DNA of 64,000 bases from Legionella qingyii (GTDB lineage: Bacteria; Pseudomonadota; Gammaproteobacteria; Legionellales; Legionellaceae), in NCBI RefSeq assembly GCF_003184185.1, contig NZ_QHJG01000018.1, positions 7,382 through 71,381 on the forward strand. The letters run 5' to 3'. Made by a program: the position numbers and the translations under genes. Below are positions 44,278 through 55,223 of this stretch, in pieces (positions within the stretch are counted from its first letter, which is position 1; every line of letters starts with the position of its first letter). The notes beneath the pieces are model-generated. The model was not told the origin of the DNA and searched no databases. It was given only the letters and a program-made list of their open reading frames with translations.

Positions 44278-45462
44278 ATGCATTGCAGTATTGATAAATA
44301 TAAGATTAAACCATCTTACTTGGCGTTAGTTGTTCTCTCAATAATCTCTTCGGGTTGTACCATGATGTCGAGTGGGCCTAGTGCAAGAGTAGTCAAGCAA
44401 GCAGCTGAACCAGTAAATAGCGATGTTCAGTTGCTTGATATAACCCCGGACATTGCGCATCAATTAGCAATAAACAATAAAAGTTATTTATTTTCTGATG
44501 CATTTAAACAGAATCGCTCAAATCGCTATAGTGTGGGGCCTGGAGATGTGCTGGATTTTTCAATCTGGGAAATCCCCCCTGCAACATTGTTTACTACTCC
44601 TACAATTGTTGGTCTTTCTGGGAAGACATCAAATCCTATGAACTCATTGCCATCACAAGTGATTTCTCAGGAGGGGACAATCAGTTTTCCTTTTGCCGGC
44701 AAGATTCATGTTGCCGGGCTTAATGTACAACAAATTCAGGATAAAATAAGACGAGCATTACAAGGCAAGGCAAATAAACCCCAAGTGTTAGTTCGTCTCG
44801 CTAAAAATACTACCTCGGCGGTGACTATTGTAGGGGAGGTTGTTTCGAGTTTGCGCTTGCCATTAACTCCCAGTAAAGAGCGATTGCTGGATGCATTAGC
44901 TGCCGCAAAAGGTGTAAAACCCCCAGTGAATAAAACCATGATTCAAGTAACCCGGGGACAGAAAGTATACTCCTTACCACTGGATATTATCATTCGTGAT
45001 CCCAAACAAAATATTGTATTGCAGGCTGGCGATGTAATTACCGCCTTATTTCAATCTAAAAGCTTTACTGTATTGGGTGCAACTGGGAAAAGTGAAGAAA
45101 TTAATTTTGAAGCTCAAGGAATTAATTTAGCTCAAGCTTTAGGACGATCGGGCGGTCTTCAGGATCACCGAGCGGACATTAGTGGGGTGTTCGTTTTTCG
45201 TTTTGAACAGGCTTCAGCGATTCATTGGCCACGAAAACCTGGATTTATCACTCCGGATGGAAAAGTACCGGTTATTTATAGGCTGGATTTAAAAAATCCA
45301 CGTAGTTTTTTTGTGGCTCAAAGTTTCCCGATTAAGGATCATGATATTCTTTATGTATCCAATGCTCCGGTTGCGGAACTGCAAAAATTCCTTGGAGTAT
45401 TAGCGACAGCTACAGCACCACTGAATCCATTTTTATATGCAACCACCATAGCGGCTTCTTAA
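44278..45462 (+). CDS. kpsD: KpsD/Wza/BexD-type polysaccharide export lipoprotein
   Basis: The 394-residue product has a lipoprotein signal ([13 protein letters not shown], Cys27), then the poly-export domain ([37 protein letters not shown]) and SLBB-type domains ([31 protein letters not shown]). It forms the outer-membrane exit pore for capsule chains. The gene ends in a four-base overlap with the oppositely transcribed kpsT gene, so the two 3' ends are antisense, with no terminator between them. Confidence 0.92.
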   Translation: MHCSIDKYKIKPSYLALVVLSIISSGCTMMSSGPSARVVKQAAEPVNSDVQLLDITPDIAHQLAINNKSYLFSDAFKQNRSNRYSVGPGDVLDFSIWEIPPATLFTTPTIVGLSGKTSNPMNSLPSQVISQEGTISFPFAGKIHVAGLNVQQIQDKIRRALQGKANKPQVLVRLAKNTTSAVTIVGEVVSSLRLPLTPSKERLLDALAAAKGVKPPVNKTMIQVTRGQKVYSLPLDIIIRDPKQNIVLQAGDVITALFQSKSFTVLGATGKSEEINFEAQGINLAQALGRSGGLQDHRADISGVFVFRFEQASAIHWPRKPGFITPDGKVPVIYRLDLKNPRSFFVAQSFPIKDHDILYVSNAPVAELQKFLGVLATATAPLNPFLYATTIAAS

Positions 45463-46493
45463 AAGAGCAGCCGTTTAAACTTGAGCTGAAATTCTTTGGA
45501 TTCCAGGAGACGAGCTCGTAATCGCTCAAATGAACCATATGATTTTTTCATTTTTTTCAGCTCATTCGGTTCAGGATCGCGAGCAAGAATGAGGTTAAAT
45601 GCAAGAGTAATATCCTCTTCCTGGGGCGTAATAGAACGAAGCGTGTCTGAAAACACATCGAACTTATCGTGAAATAATTGATTTTTAAATTCCTCGGAAG
45701 AAAATAAGCATTTTCTTAATTTTTCTACGGTGTCACAGGCCGATTGTTGAAATTGGATCGCAAATTCATTTTCGGGCTCGCGTCCGAGTATAAAACGATA
45801 AGCAGCAATGACATGCTCTCTGGTTGGGGCATTGATTCGTGTTGATTGATAAAAATCGTATGCATCATTTATTTTATCGAAGGAATAGAGTCGGCCTTTG
45901 CTGAGGACAGCTGCTGATTCACAATGTGTTTTTATATAAGTTGGATCATGAGACACAATTACAAGCGCACGGTCTTTTCTTTTTTCAAATAATTCTTCAT
46001 AACACTTTTTGTGAAATCGGTCATCGCCTACAGCAATCACTTCATCAATTAAGAAACAATCAAACTCCACGGCCATTGAAATGGCGAAACTCAAACGCGC
46101 TCGCATTCCAGATGAATAGGATTTAATGGGCTCATGAAAATAGATACCCAGCTCGGCAAAATCATTTACAAATTCGATTTTGTCGATCATGAGTTGTTTC
46201 TTAATACCATAAATTCTGCATATAAAACGAAGACAATCGAGTCCTGTTTGATTGTCTTGAAATGCATCACCAAAAGCGAGAGGCCATGAAACACTCATAC
46301 CCCGGTGTATTTTTCCTGAACTTGGCTGTTCGGCGCCACTAATGAGACGAATCAAGGTCGACTTCCCAGAACCATTGCGTCCTAAAATCCCTATTTTTTG
46401 ACCTTGGTCAATGGTTAAATTAATCTTATCAAGAACGGTACGTACGCCTTGGCGAATAGGATAAACCTTGCTGAGATTATGGATATGAATCAT
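45459..46493 (-). CDS. kpsT: KpsT-type capsule ABC ATPase with DUF4214-like C-terminal extension
   Basis: Residues 1-220 are the ABC ATPase: Walker [10 protein letters not shown] (38-46), signature [12 protein letters not shown], Walker [14 protein letters not shown] and the switch His in VIVSHD. This part matches KpsT/BexA, which powers capsule export. Usual KpsT ends here at about 220 residues. Residues about 225-344 add two similar helical segments, [14 protein letters not shown] and [14 protein letters not shown], each followed by a LRxxLxxSxEF helix, the pattern of DUF4214. The start codon overlaps the end of kpsM by four bases, so the two are coupled. Confidence 0.92.
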   Translation of the reverse strand: MIHIHNLSKVYPIRQGVRTVLDKINLTIDQGQKIGILGRNGSGKSTLIRLISGAEQPSSGKIHRGMSVSWPLAFGDAFQDNQTGLDCLRFICRIYGIKKQLMIDKIEFVNDFAELGIYFHEPIKSYSSGMRARLSFAISMAVEFDCFLIDEVIAVGDDRFHKKCYEELFEKRKDRALVIVSHDPTYIKTHCESAAVLSKGRLYSFDKINDAYDFYQSTRINAPTREHVIAAYRFILGREPENEFAIQFQQSACDTVEKLRKCLFSSEEFKNQLFHDKFDVFSDTLRSITPQEEDITLAFNLILARDPEPNELKKMKKSYGSFERLRARLLESKEFQLKFKRLLF

Positions 46494-47275
46494 TCTGAAC
46501 CTATGCGTCTACTCGCGTCTTTTACCATGGCAAGACTCAATAGACTTAAGACCAAGCAAAAAGAAGACAGATATTGAATTGAATAATGAGTATGAACCGT
46601 GGTTCCAAAAAATCCTTCACGCACTAATTCAACGCCATGAATCATCGGCAACCATAAAACAATTTCCTGTGCTTTTTGGGGCAGCCAGTCGACCATGAAT
46701 GCTGCACCAGACATTGGAAAAAGTAAGTACGCTACGGTATGCCATAATCGTTCAACCGTTTCAAAGTGTTCGCTAATCGCACCAATCATCAATGCCAGGG
46801 CAACAGCAAACCACATAAGTAATAACCAACCGAATAAAATTGTTAAAATATTATCCGGGAAATCCATTAACCCCATGCTGATAAATGCTATGGATAAAAT
46901 CAAAAAGGACATCGTCACGCTACTAATTTCAAGGGTTATGCGTGCTAAAAACAAGTGCAGCACTTTAATGTAACGGTGATGCAACAAACTGCGATTTGAA
47001 CGTACCGCCATGGTGCATCGAGTTACTGTATTTCGCCACACAAGAACCGATGAATATCCGGTGAGCGCGAAGGCCGTAATGGGTAAACTGGAGCCGTGAG
47101 TGAGCCTCGTTAATGTCCATAAAGTAGTTACCCCCAAGGTGAATAACATCGGCTCTACGATGATCCATAGAAAGCCTATATTGTGTCGGCCATAGCGAAT
47201 TAAGATTTCTCGCATAAGCAGCGCGCCTATTACCCGAGCTTGTATTTTGAGTAAGGAGTCCTTTTCCAGCGACAT
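46490..47275 (-). CDS. kpsM: KpsM-type capsule ABC permease
   Basis: The 261-residue protein has six membrane helices of the ABC-2 type with the N-terminal amphipathic start ([20 protein letters not shown]) typical of KpsM/BexB/CtrC, and late [17 protein letters not shown]. With KpsT it exports lipid-linked capsule polymer through the inner membrane. The start follows AGGAT. It is the first gene of the kpsM-kpsT operon and is divergent from the FkbM gene across a 227-bp gap containing a CTTATAC palindrome. Confidence 0.92.
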   Translation of the reverse strand: MSLEKDSLLKIQARVIGALLMREILIRYGRHNIGFLWIIVEPMLFTLGVTTLWTLTRLTHGSSLPITAFALTGYSSVLVWRNTVTRCTMAVRSNRSLLHHRYIKVLHLFLARITLEISSVTMSFLILSIAFISMGLMDFPDNILTILFGWLLLMWFAVALALMIGAISEHFETVERLWHTVAYLLFPMSGAAFMVDWLPQKAQEIVLWLPMIHGVELVREGFFGTTVHTHYSIQYLSSFCLVLSLLSLAMVKDASRRIGSE

Positions 47276-47415
47276 AAAAAATCCTATTTATTTAATGGCG
47301 TTTTCTAAATGATAAATAGAGAAAATCGAATTGGGATAGAGTCTTTATCTTTGAGCTAGAACAATTGTTATTTATAATTGAAAAAGTATAATTGATTCAC
47401 AAAAACAGGACAAGA

Positions 47416-47457
47416 CTTATACCTTTAAGCCCCATTGAAACGGCTTATACGTATAAG
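47416..47457. promoter_or_regulatory. CTTATAC operator candidates between kpsM and the FkbM gene
   Basis: A perfect 14-base palindrome, CTTATACGTATAAG (47444-47457), lies 28 bp from a matching half-site, CTTATAC (47416-47422), in the divergent gap. Repeated half-sites in a promoter region suggest a dimeric regulator acting on one or both capsule transcripts. Confidence 0.45.
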
Positions 47458-47502
47458 TGGAAGAGGTCAATTTAACTGCTTGGCATTGAATTAAGGATTT
47501 TT

Positions 47503-49278
47503 ATGAGCTTCGTGTCTTTCGCACAAAATTTTGAAGACGTCATGTTGTGGCGAGCACTAAAGCATGTGCAGAACGGATTTTATATTGATATTGGTGCTCA
47601 GCATCCAGTCATAGATTCTGTTAGTAAAGCGTTTTACGATAAGGGATGGCATGGTATTCACATTGAACCTGTTCCTGAATTTGTCGCGCTTTTGCGAAAT
47701 GCGCGACCCGACGAAACAGTTTTGCAGATCGCATTATCTGACCATAATGGATTACTTGACTTTCATATTATTCCCGGAACAGGCTTAAGTACAGCTATCG
47801 ACTGGATAGCAGAGTCTCACTTCAATGAATTAGGATTTCACTCTCAGAAAGTGCAGGTGCCTACACTCACATTGCAATCAGCTATGAGTACTTTAGTTGA
47901 GAATGATGTTCATTGGATGAAAATTGATGTTGAGGGATTTGAAAAACAAGTTCTGAGCGGTTGGGATTATACGAGCTTACGTCCCTGGATAATAGTAATT
48001 GAAGCGACAGTTCCCCATTCATCTAAAATAAATTTTGCCCATTGGGAGCCGTTGCTTATTGCAGCCGACTACCTATTTGCTTATTTTGATGGACTCAACC
48101 GTTTTTATGTTGCCAAAGAACACCCTGAACTCATGGATGCTTTTATTAGTCCGCCTAATATCTTTGATCAATGGCAGCTCACTGAGAATTCATCGCTTTG
48201 TCATGAATTGGTGTCTGCTTATAAAGTAAAAATTAATACTTTGTTGGAGCAAACAACAAACGAACTTAATTTCGCAAAGGAATATCAGGCACAACTACAA
48301 AACCATACTCAAAGTTTACAGCAGGAAAAGGATGCTTTAGTCCAGGAGATAGGAATACAAAAAGAATACCTGGCCCACCATCAAGTATTCGTTCAAAATT
48401 TGCAAAACGAATTAAATAGCGTTAATCAAAAATTAGGTTCTTTAAACGAAGAGCTTATCGCAACAAAAGAACATCATAGGGAAGAACAAGTACGTGCTCA
48501 GAATTTACAAAGTGAAGTAAATAGGGCCAACCAAAAATTAGGTGCCCTGAGTGATGGGCTCATAGCCGAAAAAGAATATCGTAGAAAAGAGCAAGCACAT
48601 ACTCAAAACTTACAAAATGAATTAAATAGCGCCAACCAAAAATTAGCTTCTTTAAGTGATGAGCTTATTGAGGAAAAAGAACAGCGTAGAAAAGAACAAG
48701 CACATATTCAAAAATTACAAAATGAATTAAATAGTGCCAACCAAAAATTAGACTCCTTAAATGATGAGCTTATTGAGGAAAAAGAACGTCGTAGAAAAGA
48801 ACAGAAACATATTCAGACTTCGCAGCAAAATCATATGGCTCATGTTTCAACAAAAAATCCAACCCACATCAAATCGCTTTTGTATCGTCAAGGAGAGGAT
48901 TTTATTTACCATGCTTATCTTTATGGATTGAATAGAGAACCTGATCCGGAAGGAATGCAGTATTTTCTTGAACAACTTGTTGCAGGACGCGATAAAATAT
49001 TGATATTAAGAGATTTAATAAACTCTCCTGAAGGACGAAGTAAAAAAACTCGAGTCAAGGGATTCAATAAGGCTTGGTTCTTTTATAAAAGACGAAATTG
49101 GCCTGTGATTGGACCATATTTCAGAACAGTTTATGAAAAGCAAAATAGTAAAATCAGGCAACAGATATTGTTCCCAAACAATACGAGTAAAGTGGAGTTT
49201 GAATTAGATCATTTATCGGAACATGAGCGTCATGTTTTTTATCAATTTAAAAAATGCCTTGACGTTGGTGCTTGCTAA
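47503..49278 (+). CDS. FkbM methyltransferase with coiled-coil repeats and DUF4214-like tail
   Basis: The 591-residue product has three parts. Residues 1-235 are an FkbM-type SAM methyltransferase (FYIDIGAQHPVIDSVSKAFY, GIHIEPVPEF, HWMKIDVEGFEKQVLSGW). Residues about 240-445 are coiled coil, including four 35-residue repeats. Residues about 460-530 are DUF4214-like (DFIYHAYLYGLNREPDPEGM, LRDLINSPEGR), as in the KpsT tail. FkbM enzymes O-methylate sugars, so this one may methylate the capsule; a coiled-coil methyltransferase could also set chain length or scaffold the complex, as known for WbdD in O-antigen synthesis (inference by analogy). Confidence 0.85.
   Translation: MSFVSFAQNFEDVMLWRALKHVQNGFYIDIGAQHPVIDSVSKAFYDKGWHGIHIEPVPEFVALLRNARPDETVLQIALSDHNGLLDFHIIPGTGLSTAIDWIAESHFNELGFHSQKVQVPTLTLQSAMSTLVENDVHWMKIDVEGFEKQVLSGWDYTSLRPWIIVIEATVPHSSKINFAHWEPLLIAADYLFAYFDGLNRFYVAKEHPELMDAFISPPNIFDQWQLTENSSLCHELVSAYKVKINTLLEQTTNELNFAKEYQAQLQNHTQSLQQEKDALVQEIGIQKEYLAHHQVFVQNLQNELNSVNQKLGSLNEELIATKEHHREEQVRAQNLQSEVNRANQKLGALSDGLIAEKEYRRKEQAHTQNLQNELNSANQKLASLSDELIEEKEQRRKEQAHIQKLQNELNSANQKLDSLNDELIEEKERRRKEQKHIQTSQQNHMAHVSTKNPTHIKSLLYRQGEDFIYHAYLYGLNREPDPEGMQYFLEQLVAGRDKILILRDLINSPEGRSKKTRVKGFNKAWFFYKRRNWPVIGPYFRTVYEKQNSKIRQQILFPNNTSKVEFELDHLSEHERHVFYQFKKCLDVGAC
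48397..48816 (+). repeat. Four in-frame 105-bp tandem repeats
   Basis: Repeat starts fall at 48397, 48502, 48607 and 48712, exactly 105 bp apart, each encoding a 35-residue unit of the form (N/K)LQNELNSANQKLxSLxDE followed by a Lys/Arg/Glu-rich stretch. Copies three and four are the most alike. The array lies within the FkbM coiled coil; copy number may vary between strains. Confidence 0.9.
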
Positions 49279-49343
49279 AAATAAGCGTCAAAAGATTAAC
49301 TTTGCCAAATCATTTGAACCAGATGTTAATAAAGGATTGCACT

Positions 49344-50291
49344 ATGTTAGAAAATACCTCCTGTTGGAAAACGGAGTTGACAGAAAATCAAATTTATTTG
49401 GGGTATACATTTGAAGATTTAAAACGACTTGAAAAATATCAGATACAATCAGAAGAGGAAAAAGGATTTTATACAGACTATTTTGGCATTAAAACCGATT
49501 TATCTTTTTTTTCTATTAATAATACACACCATGACCAATCTATTGGTAGACTCCCTTTTCCTTGCGATACACTTCATGCTGAGGCTCTTGAGTATATTGG
49601 CACCATCAAGGCAGTAGAATCTGCTAGAAATCGATTCGTATGCATCGAATTGGGTGCAGGCTATGGTCCTTGGTTGGTATTTGCCGCAAAAATTGCGCAA
49701 CAAAATGGAATAAATGACATTACTCTTATCGGTGTAGAGGCAGATAAAGAACGCCTTGCGCTGATGAGAGCCCATTTTATTAAAAATGGGCTTCCTATCT
49801 CCGAACATGATGAAATTAAAATTGAAAACCAGATCACTACACTTTGCATTTATGGTGGAGTTACTGAAAGTAATGGGCCTTTATTTTATGGAGCTAGTGG
49901 AATTGGTGATTGGGGCGGGGCTGTCTCGAATGATTCCTCTGCAATGGATTATCGTGGATATGAGCTCGCCAAGAGTCGGGTTCCATCTTATACAATAGAA
50001 GACATATTAAATGATTTGAACCAAGTTGATTATGTCCATATGGATATTCAAGGTGGTGAATTTAAATCACTAAAACATTCAATTGAATCAATAAATAAAA
50101 AAGTTCGTTTTATGCTTATAGCAACCCATAGTCGAAAAATCGAAGGGGAGCTACTGGAGCTTTTCATCCAAAATAAGTGGACTTTACTTCATGAAAAACC
50201 GTGTAAATTTGATTTCAATCCAAAACTTTCTAATCTAACGGGCATGACAACCTTGGATGGGATTCAGGTCTGGTTCAACGCAAATTTATAA
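49344..50291 (+). CDS. FkbM-type SAM-dependent methyltransferase
   Basis: The 315-residue product has the SAM-binding motif I, CIELGAGYGPW (about 100-110), the acidic strand end LIGVEADKERL, and the FkbM-type VDYVHMDIQGGEFKSLKHSI. The N-terminal 70 residues are specific. The ATG at 49344 follows AAAGGA; a TTG at 49272 overlapping the previous gene is less likely. Its place between another FkbM gene and the three-module glycosyltransferase suggests it methylates a sugar of the capsule repeat. Substrate unknown. Confidence 0.82.
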   Translation: MLENTSCWKTELTENQIYLGYTFEDLKRLEKYQIQSEEEKGFYTDYFGIKTDLSFFSINNTHHDQSIGRLPFPCDTLHAEALEYIGTIKAVESARNRFVCIELGAGYGPWLVFAAKIAQQNGINDITLIGVEADKERLALMRAHFIKNGLPISEHDEIKIENQITTLCIYGGVTESNGPLFYGASGIGDWGGAVSNDSSAMDYRGYELAKSRVPSYTIEDILNDLNQVDYVHMDIQGGEFKSLKHSIESINKKVRFMLIATHSRKIEGELLELFIQNKWTLLHEKPCKFDFNPKLSNLTGMTTLDGIQVWFNANL

Positions 50292-50394
50292 GAATATAGT
50301 GACATTTTAAATTGAGCAAACCAATCTGTACTCGAGTTTTCTAATTTATTTTTAAATTAAAAATCCATTTGGATTGCATTGAAGGAGTTGTTAT

Positions 50395-53300
50395 ATGCGT
50401 ATTGTCTTGGATCTTCAAGGCGCTCAAACACCCAATACTCGTTTTCGTGGTATTGGCCGTTATGTACTTTCCCTCGCCTTGGCGATTGCCAGAAATCGTG
50501 GAGAGCACGAAATTTTTATTGCTCTTAATGGGCAGTTTCCAGAAAGTATTGAACCGATACGAGCTGCATTTGATGGAATATTGCCACAGGAGCATATTCG
50601 TGTGTGGTACAGTGCAAATGAAAATGATTGGTCTCATCAAACAGCTGAGCTGATACACGAAGCATTTCTTGCTCATCTAAAACCCGATATCGTCCTTATC
50701 GGCAGTTTTTTCGAAGGATCAAATGGCGGTGGTGTCGCCACGAGTATCGGCAGACTAAGCAAAATCATACCCGTAGCTGTCGTGATGCATGATTTAATTC
50801 CTCTGGTGTATGCAGATCATTACCTACACGATTCAAAAACAAAAAAGTGGTACTTTAAAAAACTTGAGTCTTTGGGACAAGCTGACTTACTGCTATCTAA
50901 TTCAGAGCACTCAAGACAGGAAGCGTTAAACTATTTAAGTTTTCCTGAAGACAAAATTGTTAATATTTCTTCCGCTGTGGATGATTATTTTAAACCCATA
51001 AAGGTAAATAATGCAGAGAGTTTAAGGAAACGATATGGATTAACCCGTCCATTTGTTTTATATACTGGCGGAATTGATTTCCGCAAGAACATTGATGGAT
51101 TAATTCGCGCTTATGCGAAATTACCACTCGATGTTCGTAATCAGCATCAATTGGTGATTGTGTGTTCTATAACACGTACCGAAAAGAAAAGCCTTCTTTC
51201 GTTGGCGGCCTCACGTGGTTTGGCGGCTCAGGAATTAATACTTCCCGGATTTATACCCAACGTCGATCTGCTGGGTTTGTATAATTTATGCAAAGTTTTT
51301 GTATTTCCTTCTTTGCATGAGGGATTTGGTTTGCCAGTTCTTGAGGCAATGTCGTGTGGTCAAGCTGTCATTGGATCGAATAAGAGCAGTATCCCGGAAG
51401 TGATTGGCCGGGAGGATAATCTATTTGATCCTCGCGATGATAAGTCAATAACAAAAATGCTCTTCAAGGTATTAATGGACGATAATTTTCGGCTTGAACT
51501 GAAGCGCTTCTCACTTGAGCAGGCTAAATTATTTTCCTGGGATATCAGTGCTCGTAAGGCAATAAATGCTTTGGTGGCTTGGGATAGTGAACGAAAGAAA
51601 CAAGGAAGAACCTCACTAAGTACGAGCAAACGACTCAAGCTGGCTTATGTTTCTCCACTGCCTCCAGAACATAGTGGGATAAGTTATTATAGTGCGGAAC
51701 TTTTACCTTCGCTGAGTCGGTTTTATGAAATCGAGGTTGTTGTAGCACAAGATGACGTTTGTGATTCATGGATTACTGCCAATCATCCGGTTCGTTCGAT
51801 TAAATGGTTTCAAAACAATGGGGGCAATTATTACGATCGGGTTATTTATCATTTTGGCAATTCTGTTTTCCATCAGCATATGTTTGAGTTATGCAAACAA
51901 ATACCTGGCGTTATTGTGTTACATGATTTTTTCCTCTCCGGCATTACTGACCATATGGCTTTTCATGGTAAATCAAAAAATTTATTCAATTTAGAGTTAT
52001 ATTATTCGCATGGATATAAAGGATGCCTGGATAATACGAAGGCGCATGATGAAGCATTGTCTAAATATCCATGTAATTTGCGAATTCTACACGATGCAAA
52101 AGGCGTTATTGTCCATTCAGAGTATTCGCGGTATTTAGCTAATCATTTTTATGGGGCAAATGCAGCAAAAGATTGGTTTGTTGTCCCGCTTTTAAGAAAA
52201 CAAGCTGAGTCCATGAACAAGCTTGATGCTAGAAAACAGTTAGGACTAAATCCTGATGCATTTATCGTGTGTAGCTTTGGAATATTGGGTCCTAATAAAG
52301 CTAACCATAGGTTATTAGAGGCTTGGTTGGCTTCTGAACTTGCACGCGATACACATTGCAAACTAATCTTCGTAGGAAAAAATGATCCTAAAAGTATTTA
52401 TGGGGAACAGTTGTTAACCACGATTAATGCCGGTTCGGGAAAAAATATCACTATTACTGGATGGTGTGATGAGCCAACATATCGATGTTATTTAGCGGCA
52501 GCAGATACAGCAGTACAACTGAGGAAAAATTCTCGTGGAGAAACATCAGCCGCTGTGTTGGATTGTATGAATTATGGTCTTCCTACTATTATCAATGCAC
52601 ATGGAAGTCTTAGGGAGTTGCCAGATAATTGTGTGTGGAAGTTACCAGAAGATTTTACTGATCACCAATTGAAAGAATCGCTCGAACTTCTATGGAACGA
52701 TAAAAATCGTCGGCTAGAACTAGGCGACTTGGCACAACAGCATATAAGATCTCAGCACGCTCCTTATGATTGTGCGCAGAAATATTATCATTCCATTGAA
52801 AAAATTTATGATATAGCTTCAGCTGATATTTTTTCATTAGGTAAGTCAGTAGCTCAACTCAAGTCTTATTCTCCAAATACCGACGATTTAATAAGGTTAG
52901 CCAGAGATGTGGCTCAATCTATTCCCAAATCAATTCCTATCCGACAATTTTTTATTGATATATCCATGCTCATTGTTGAGGATGTGAAATCAGGGATTCA
53001 ACGAGTGACGCGAAGTATTTTAAAAAGATTATTGGAGTCACCACCATCAGGTTATAGAGTAGAACCCGTTTATGCTTCTGAGCGTCATACCTACCGGTAT
53101 GCTCGTAAATTCACGCTTAATTTATTATCTTGTTCTGCTGAGGGTTTTGAAGACACCCCCATTGATGCATTTGCCGGAGATATTTTTTTAGGTTTGGATT
53201 TATGTCCGAGTATTGTACCTAGACATGAAGAATATTTGCTGAATCTTCGTCGCAAGGGAGTTTCTATTTATTTTGTTATTCATGATTTACTGCCCATATT

Positions 53301-54180
53301 AATGCCGCAAATGTTTACTCCTGAAACGGAGAAAAGGCACCATTCCTGGATGAAAACAATTTCAATGTTTGATGGTGGATTATGTGTATCTCAAGCAGTG
53401 GCTGATAATGTTTTTGACTATTTAAAGGGCTTTAAAACAGAGCACTCTCGTCCCTTCAAAATTGGTTATTTTCACCATGGGGCCGATATTGAAAATTCTT
53501 TACCAACTCATGGGATCAATCGTGATGAGGAGCGGATTCTTCAACAATTGAAACGAGATCCTACCTTTATTATGGTTGGAACTGTTGAACCACGAAAAGG
53601 TCATAAACAGGTGCTAAACGCATTTGAATTATTGTGGTCACAAGGGCATCGGATTAATTTGGTTATTATAGGAAAGAGGGGATGGAATGTAGAAAAACTA
53701 GTCCAAAAATTGCAAACACACCCGCAATTATTTAAAAATTTATTCTGGCCAGAACAGGTTAGTGATGAGTATTTAGAACAGCTTTACGCCTCTTCCTCCT
53801 GCTTGCTGGCTGCGAGCGAAGGTGAGGGGTTTGGTTTGCCTCTAATTGAAGCAGCAAAGTATAAACTTCCCGTCATAGCAAGGGATATTAAGGTTTTTCG
53901 TGAAGTAGCTGGCAATCATGCTACCTATTTTAATTCCAATAATCCCTCTGGTCTTGCAGAGGTGATTTGTGTTTGGCTTGAAGGCTTTAAAGAAAATAAA
54001 CACATCTTATCTAACGATATGCCCTGGCTTACGTGGGAACAGAGTACCCGACAGCTGCTTGATGTACTCTTCAAAAATAAGTGGTATACCCAATTGACAT
54101 CAAATCAAAATAAGCTCGATTGGAGTCAATTTTTAGCAGTGAATGAAGATCTCTTAGAGCAGGAGGAGCAATGCAACTAA
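50395..54180 (+). CDS. Three-module glycosyltransferase (GT4-type)
   Basis: The 1261-residue protein contains three GT-B glycosyltransferase modules. Module 1 (about 1-400) has [29 protein letters not shown] and donor-site [11 protein letters not shown] (309-319). Module 2 (about 410-810) has [20 protein letters not shown] and [12 protein letters not shown], and a weaker donor site ([17 protein letters not shown]). Module 3 (about 850-1245) has [31 protein letters not shown] and [12 protein letters not shown]. Such fusions usually make the capsule repeat unit processively. The start follows AAGGAG; the end overlaps gmd by ten bases. Module 3 resembles the GT4 domain of the KpsC fusion at 39088-41358. 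Confidence 0.9.
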   Translation: MRIVLDLQGAQTPNTRFRGIGRYVLSLALAIARNRGEHEIFIALNGQFPESIEPIRAAFDGILPQEHIRVWYSANENDWSHQTAELIHEAFLAHLKPDIVLIGSFFEGSNGGGVATSIGRLSKIIPVAVVMHDLIPLVYADHYLHDSKTKKWYFKKLESLGQADLLLSNSEHSRQEALNYLSFPEDKIVNISSAVDDYFKPIKVNNAESLRKRYGLTRPFVLYTGGIDFRKNIDGLIRAYAKLPLDVRNQHQLVIVCSITRTEKKSLLSLAASRGLAAQELILPGFIPNVDLLGLYNLCKVFVFPSLHEGFGLPVLEAMSCGQAVIGSNKSSIPEVIGREDNLFDPRDDKSITKMLFKVLMDDNFRLELKRFSLEQAKLFSWDISARKAINALVAWDSERKKQGRTSLSTSKRLKLAYVSPLPPEHSGISYYSAELLPSLSRFYEIEVVVAQDDVCDSWITANHPVRSIKWFQNNGGNYYDRVIYHFGNSVFHQHMFELCKQIPGVIVLHDFFLSGITDHMAFHGKSKNLFNLELYYSHGYKGCLDNTKAHDEALSKYPCNLRILHDAKGVIVHSEYSRYLANHFYGANAAKDWFVVPLLRKQAESMNKLDARKQLGLNPDAFIVCSFGILGPNKANHRLLEAWLASELARDTHCKLIFVGKNDPKSIYGEQLLTTINAGSGKNITITGWCDEPTYRCYLAAADTAVQLRKNSRGETSAAVLDCMNYGLPTIINAHGSLRELPDNCVWKLPEDFTDHQLKESLELLWNDKNRRLELGDLAQQHIRSQHAPYDCAQKYYHSIEKIYDIASADIFSLGKSVAQLKSYSPNTDDLIRLARDVAQSIPKSIPIRQFFIDISMLIVEDVKSGIQRVTRSILKRLLESPPSGYRVEPVYASERHTYRYARKFTLNLLSCSAEGFEDTPIDAFAGDIFLGLDLCPSIVPRHEEYLLNLRRKGVSIYFVIHDLLPILMPQMFTPETEKRHHSWMKTISMFDGGLCVSQAVADNVFDYLKGFKTEHSRPFKIGYFHHGADIENSLPTHGINRDEERILQQLKRDPTFIMVGTVEPRKGHKQVLNAFELLWSQGHRINLVIIGKRGWNVEKLVQKLQTHPQLFKNLFWPEQVSDEYLEQLYASSSCLLAASEGEGFGLPLIEAAKYKLPVIARDIKVFREVAGNHATYFNSNNPSGLAEVICVWLEGFKENKHILSNDMPWLTWEQSTRQLLDVLFKNKWYTQLTSNQNKLDWSQFLAVNEDLLEQEEQCN

Positions 54181-55223
54181 CTAAATCCCCTAAAATTGCA
54201 ATGATCACCGGGATAACAGGTCAGGATGGTGCGTACCTCGCTGAATTATTATTAGAAAAAAAATACGTGGTCTATGGTGCTTATCGCCGCTCTAGTGCGA
54301 CTAATTTTTGGCGAATTAAAGAGTTAGGTATCGATAAACATCCGAATTTACATTTGGTTGAATTTGATTTAACTGATTTGAGTTCAATTATCGGTGTACT
54401 TAAGAAAAGCCAGGCGACAGAAGTTTATAACTTGGCAGCACAGAGCTTCGTCACTTCTTCTTTTGAACAACCGATGATGACTTCTTCAATTACAGCACTT
54501 GGTGCTTTAAATATTTTAGAAGCAATTCGTATTGTGAATCCGATGATTCGTTTTTACCAGGCAAGTACTTCGGAGATGTTTGGAAAAGTGCAAACTGTGC
54601 CGCAAACTGAATTAACGCCCTTTTATCCTCGTAGTCCTTACGGGGTTGCTAAATTATACGCCCATTGGATGACTGTTAACTATCGTGAAAGTTACAATCT
54701 GTTTGCGTGTAGTGGCATCCTGTTTAATCACGAATCTCCCCTGCGAGGCAGTGAATTTATTACGAGAAAAATAACCAACGGTATTGCAAAAATCAGATTG
54801 TGCCTGCTCGATGTCTTGGAAATAGGAAACCTGGATGCGAAACGAGATTGGGGCTTTGCCAGAGAATATGTAGAAGGCATGTGGCGTATGTTGCAAGCAG
54901 AAGAACCTGATACTTATGTATTGGCAACTCAGCGAACTGAAAGTGTTCGAGATTTCGTAAATCTGGCTGCACAAGCAGCGGATTTTGATCTTGTTTGGGA
55001 GGGAAGTGGCTCTAATGAAATAGCTGTTGATCAACGCACTGGAAAAACTATAGTGCAAGTGAATCCTCAATTCTATCGGCCAGCAGAAGTAGATTTGCTG
55101 ATTGGTGATGCCTCCAAAGCAAAAAAATGCTTGGGATGGGAGCCTAAAATAACTTTAGAACATTTATGTCAAATGATGTTCGAAGCGGATCTTGAACGAA
55201 ATAAGCGTGGGGTAGCTCTATAA
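54171..55223 (+). CDS. gmd: GDP-mannose 4,6-dehydratase
   Basis: The 350-residue extended short-chain dehydrogenase has the NADP-binding [32 protein letters not shown], the catalytic set in QASTSEMFG and the YxxxK of [12 protein letters not shown], and the Gmd-specific [36 protein letters not shown]. It converts GDP-mannose to GDP-4-keto-6-deoxymannose. It overlaps the glycosyltransferase gene upstream by ten bases and the reductase gene downstream by one, so the three are cotranslated. Confidence 0.96.
   Translation: MQLTKSPKIAMITGITGQDGAYLAELLLEKKYVVYGAYRRSSATNFWRIKELGIDKHPNLHLVEFDLTDLSSIIGVLKKSQATEVYNLAAQSFVTSSFEQPMMTSSITALGALNILEAIRIVNPMIRFYQASTSEMFGKVQTVPQTELTPFYPRSPYGVAKLYAHWMTVNYRESYNLFACSGILFNHESPLRGSEFITRKITNGIAKIRLCLLDVLEIGNLDAKRDWGFAREYVEGMWRMLQAEEPDTYVLATQRTESVRDFVNLAAQAADFDLVWEGSGSNEIAVDQRTGKTIVQVNPQFYRPAEVDLLIGDASKAKKCLGWEPKITLEHLCQMMFEADLERNKRGVAL

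Noticed and set aside
48397..48816. 105-bp repeats as a non-coding repeat element
   Set aside because: They keep the reading frame and the heptad pattern of a coiled coil inside an intact gene.
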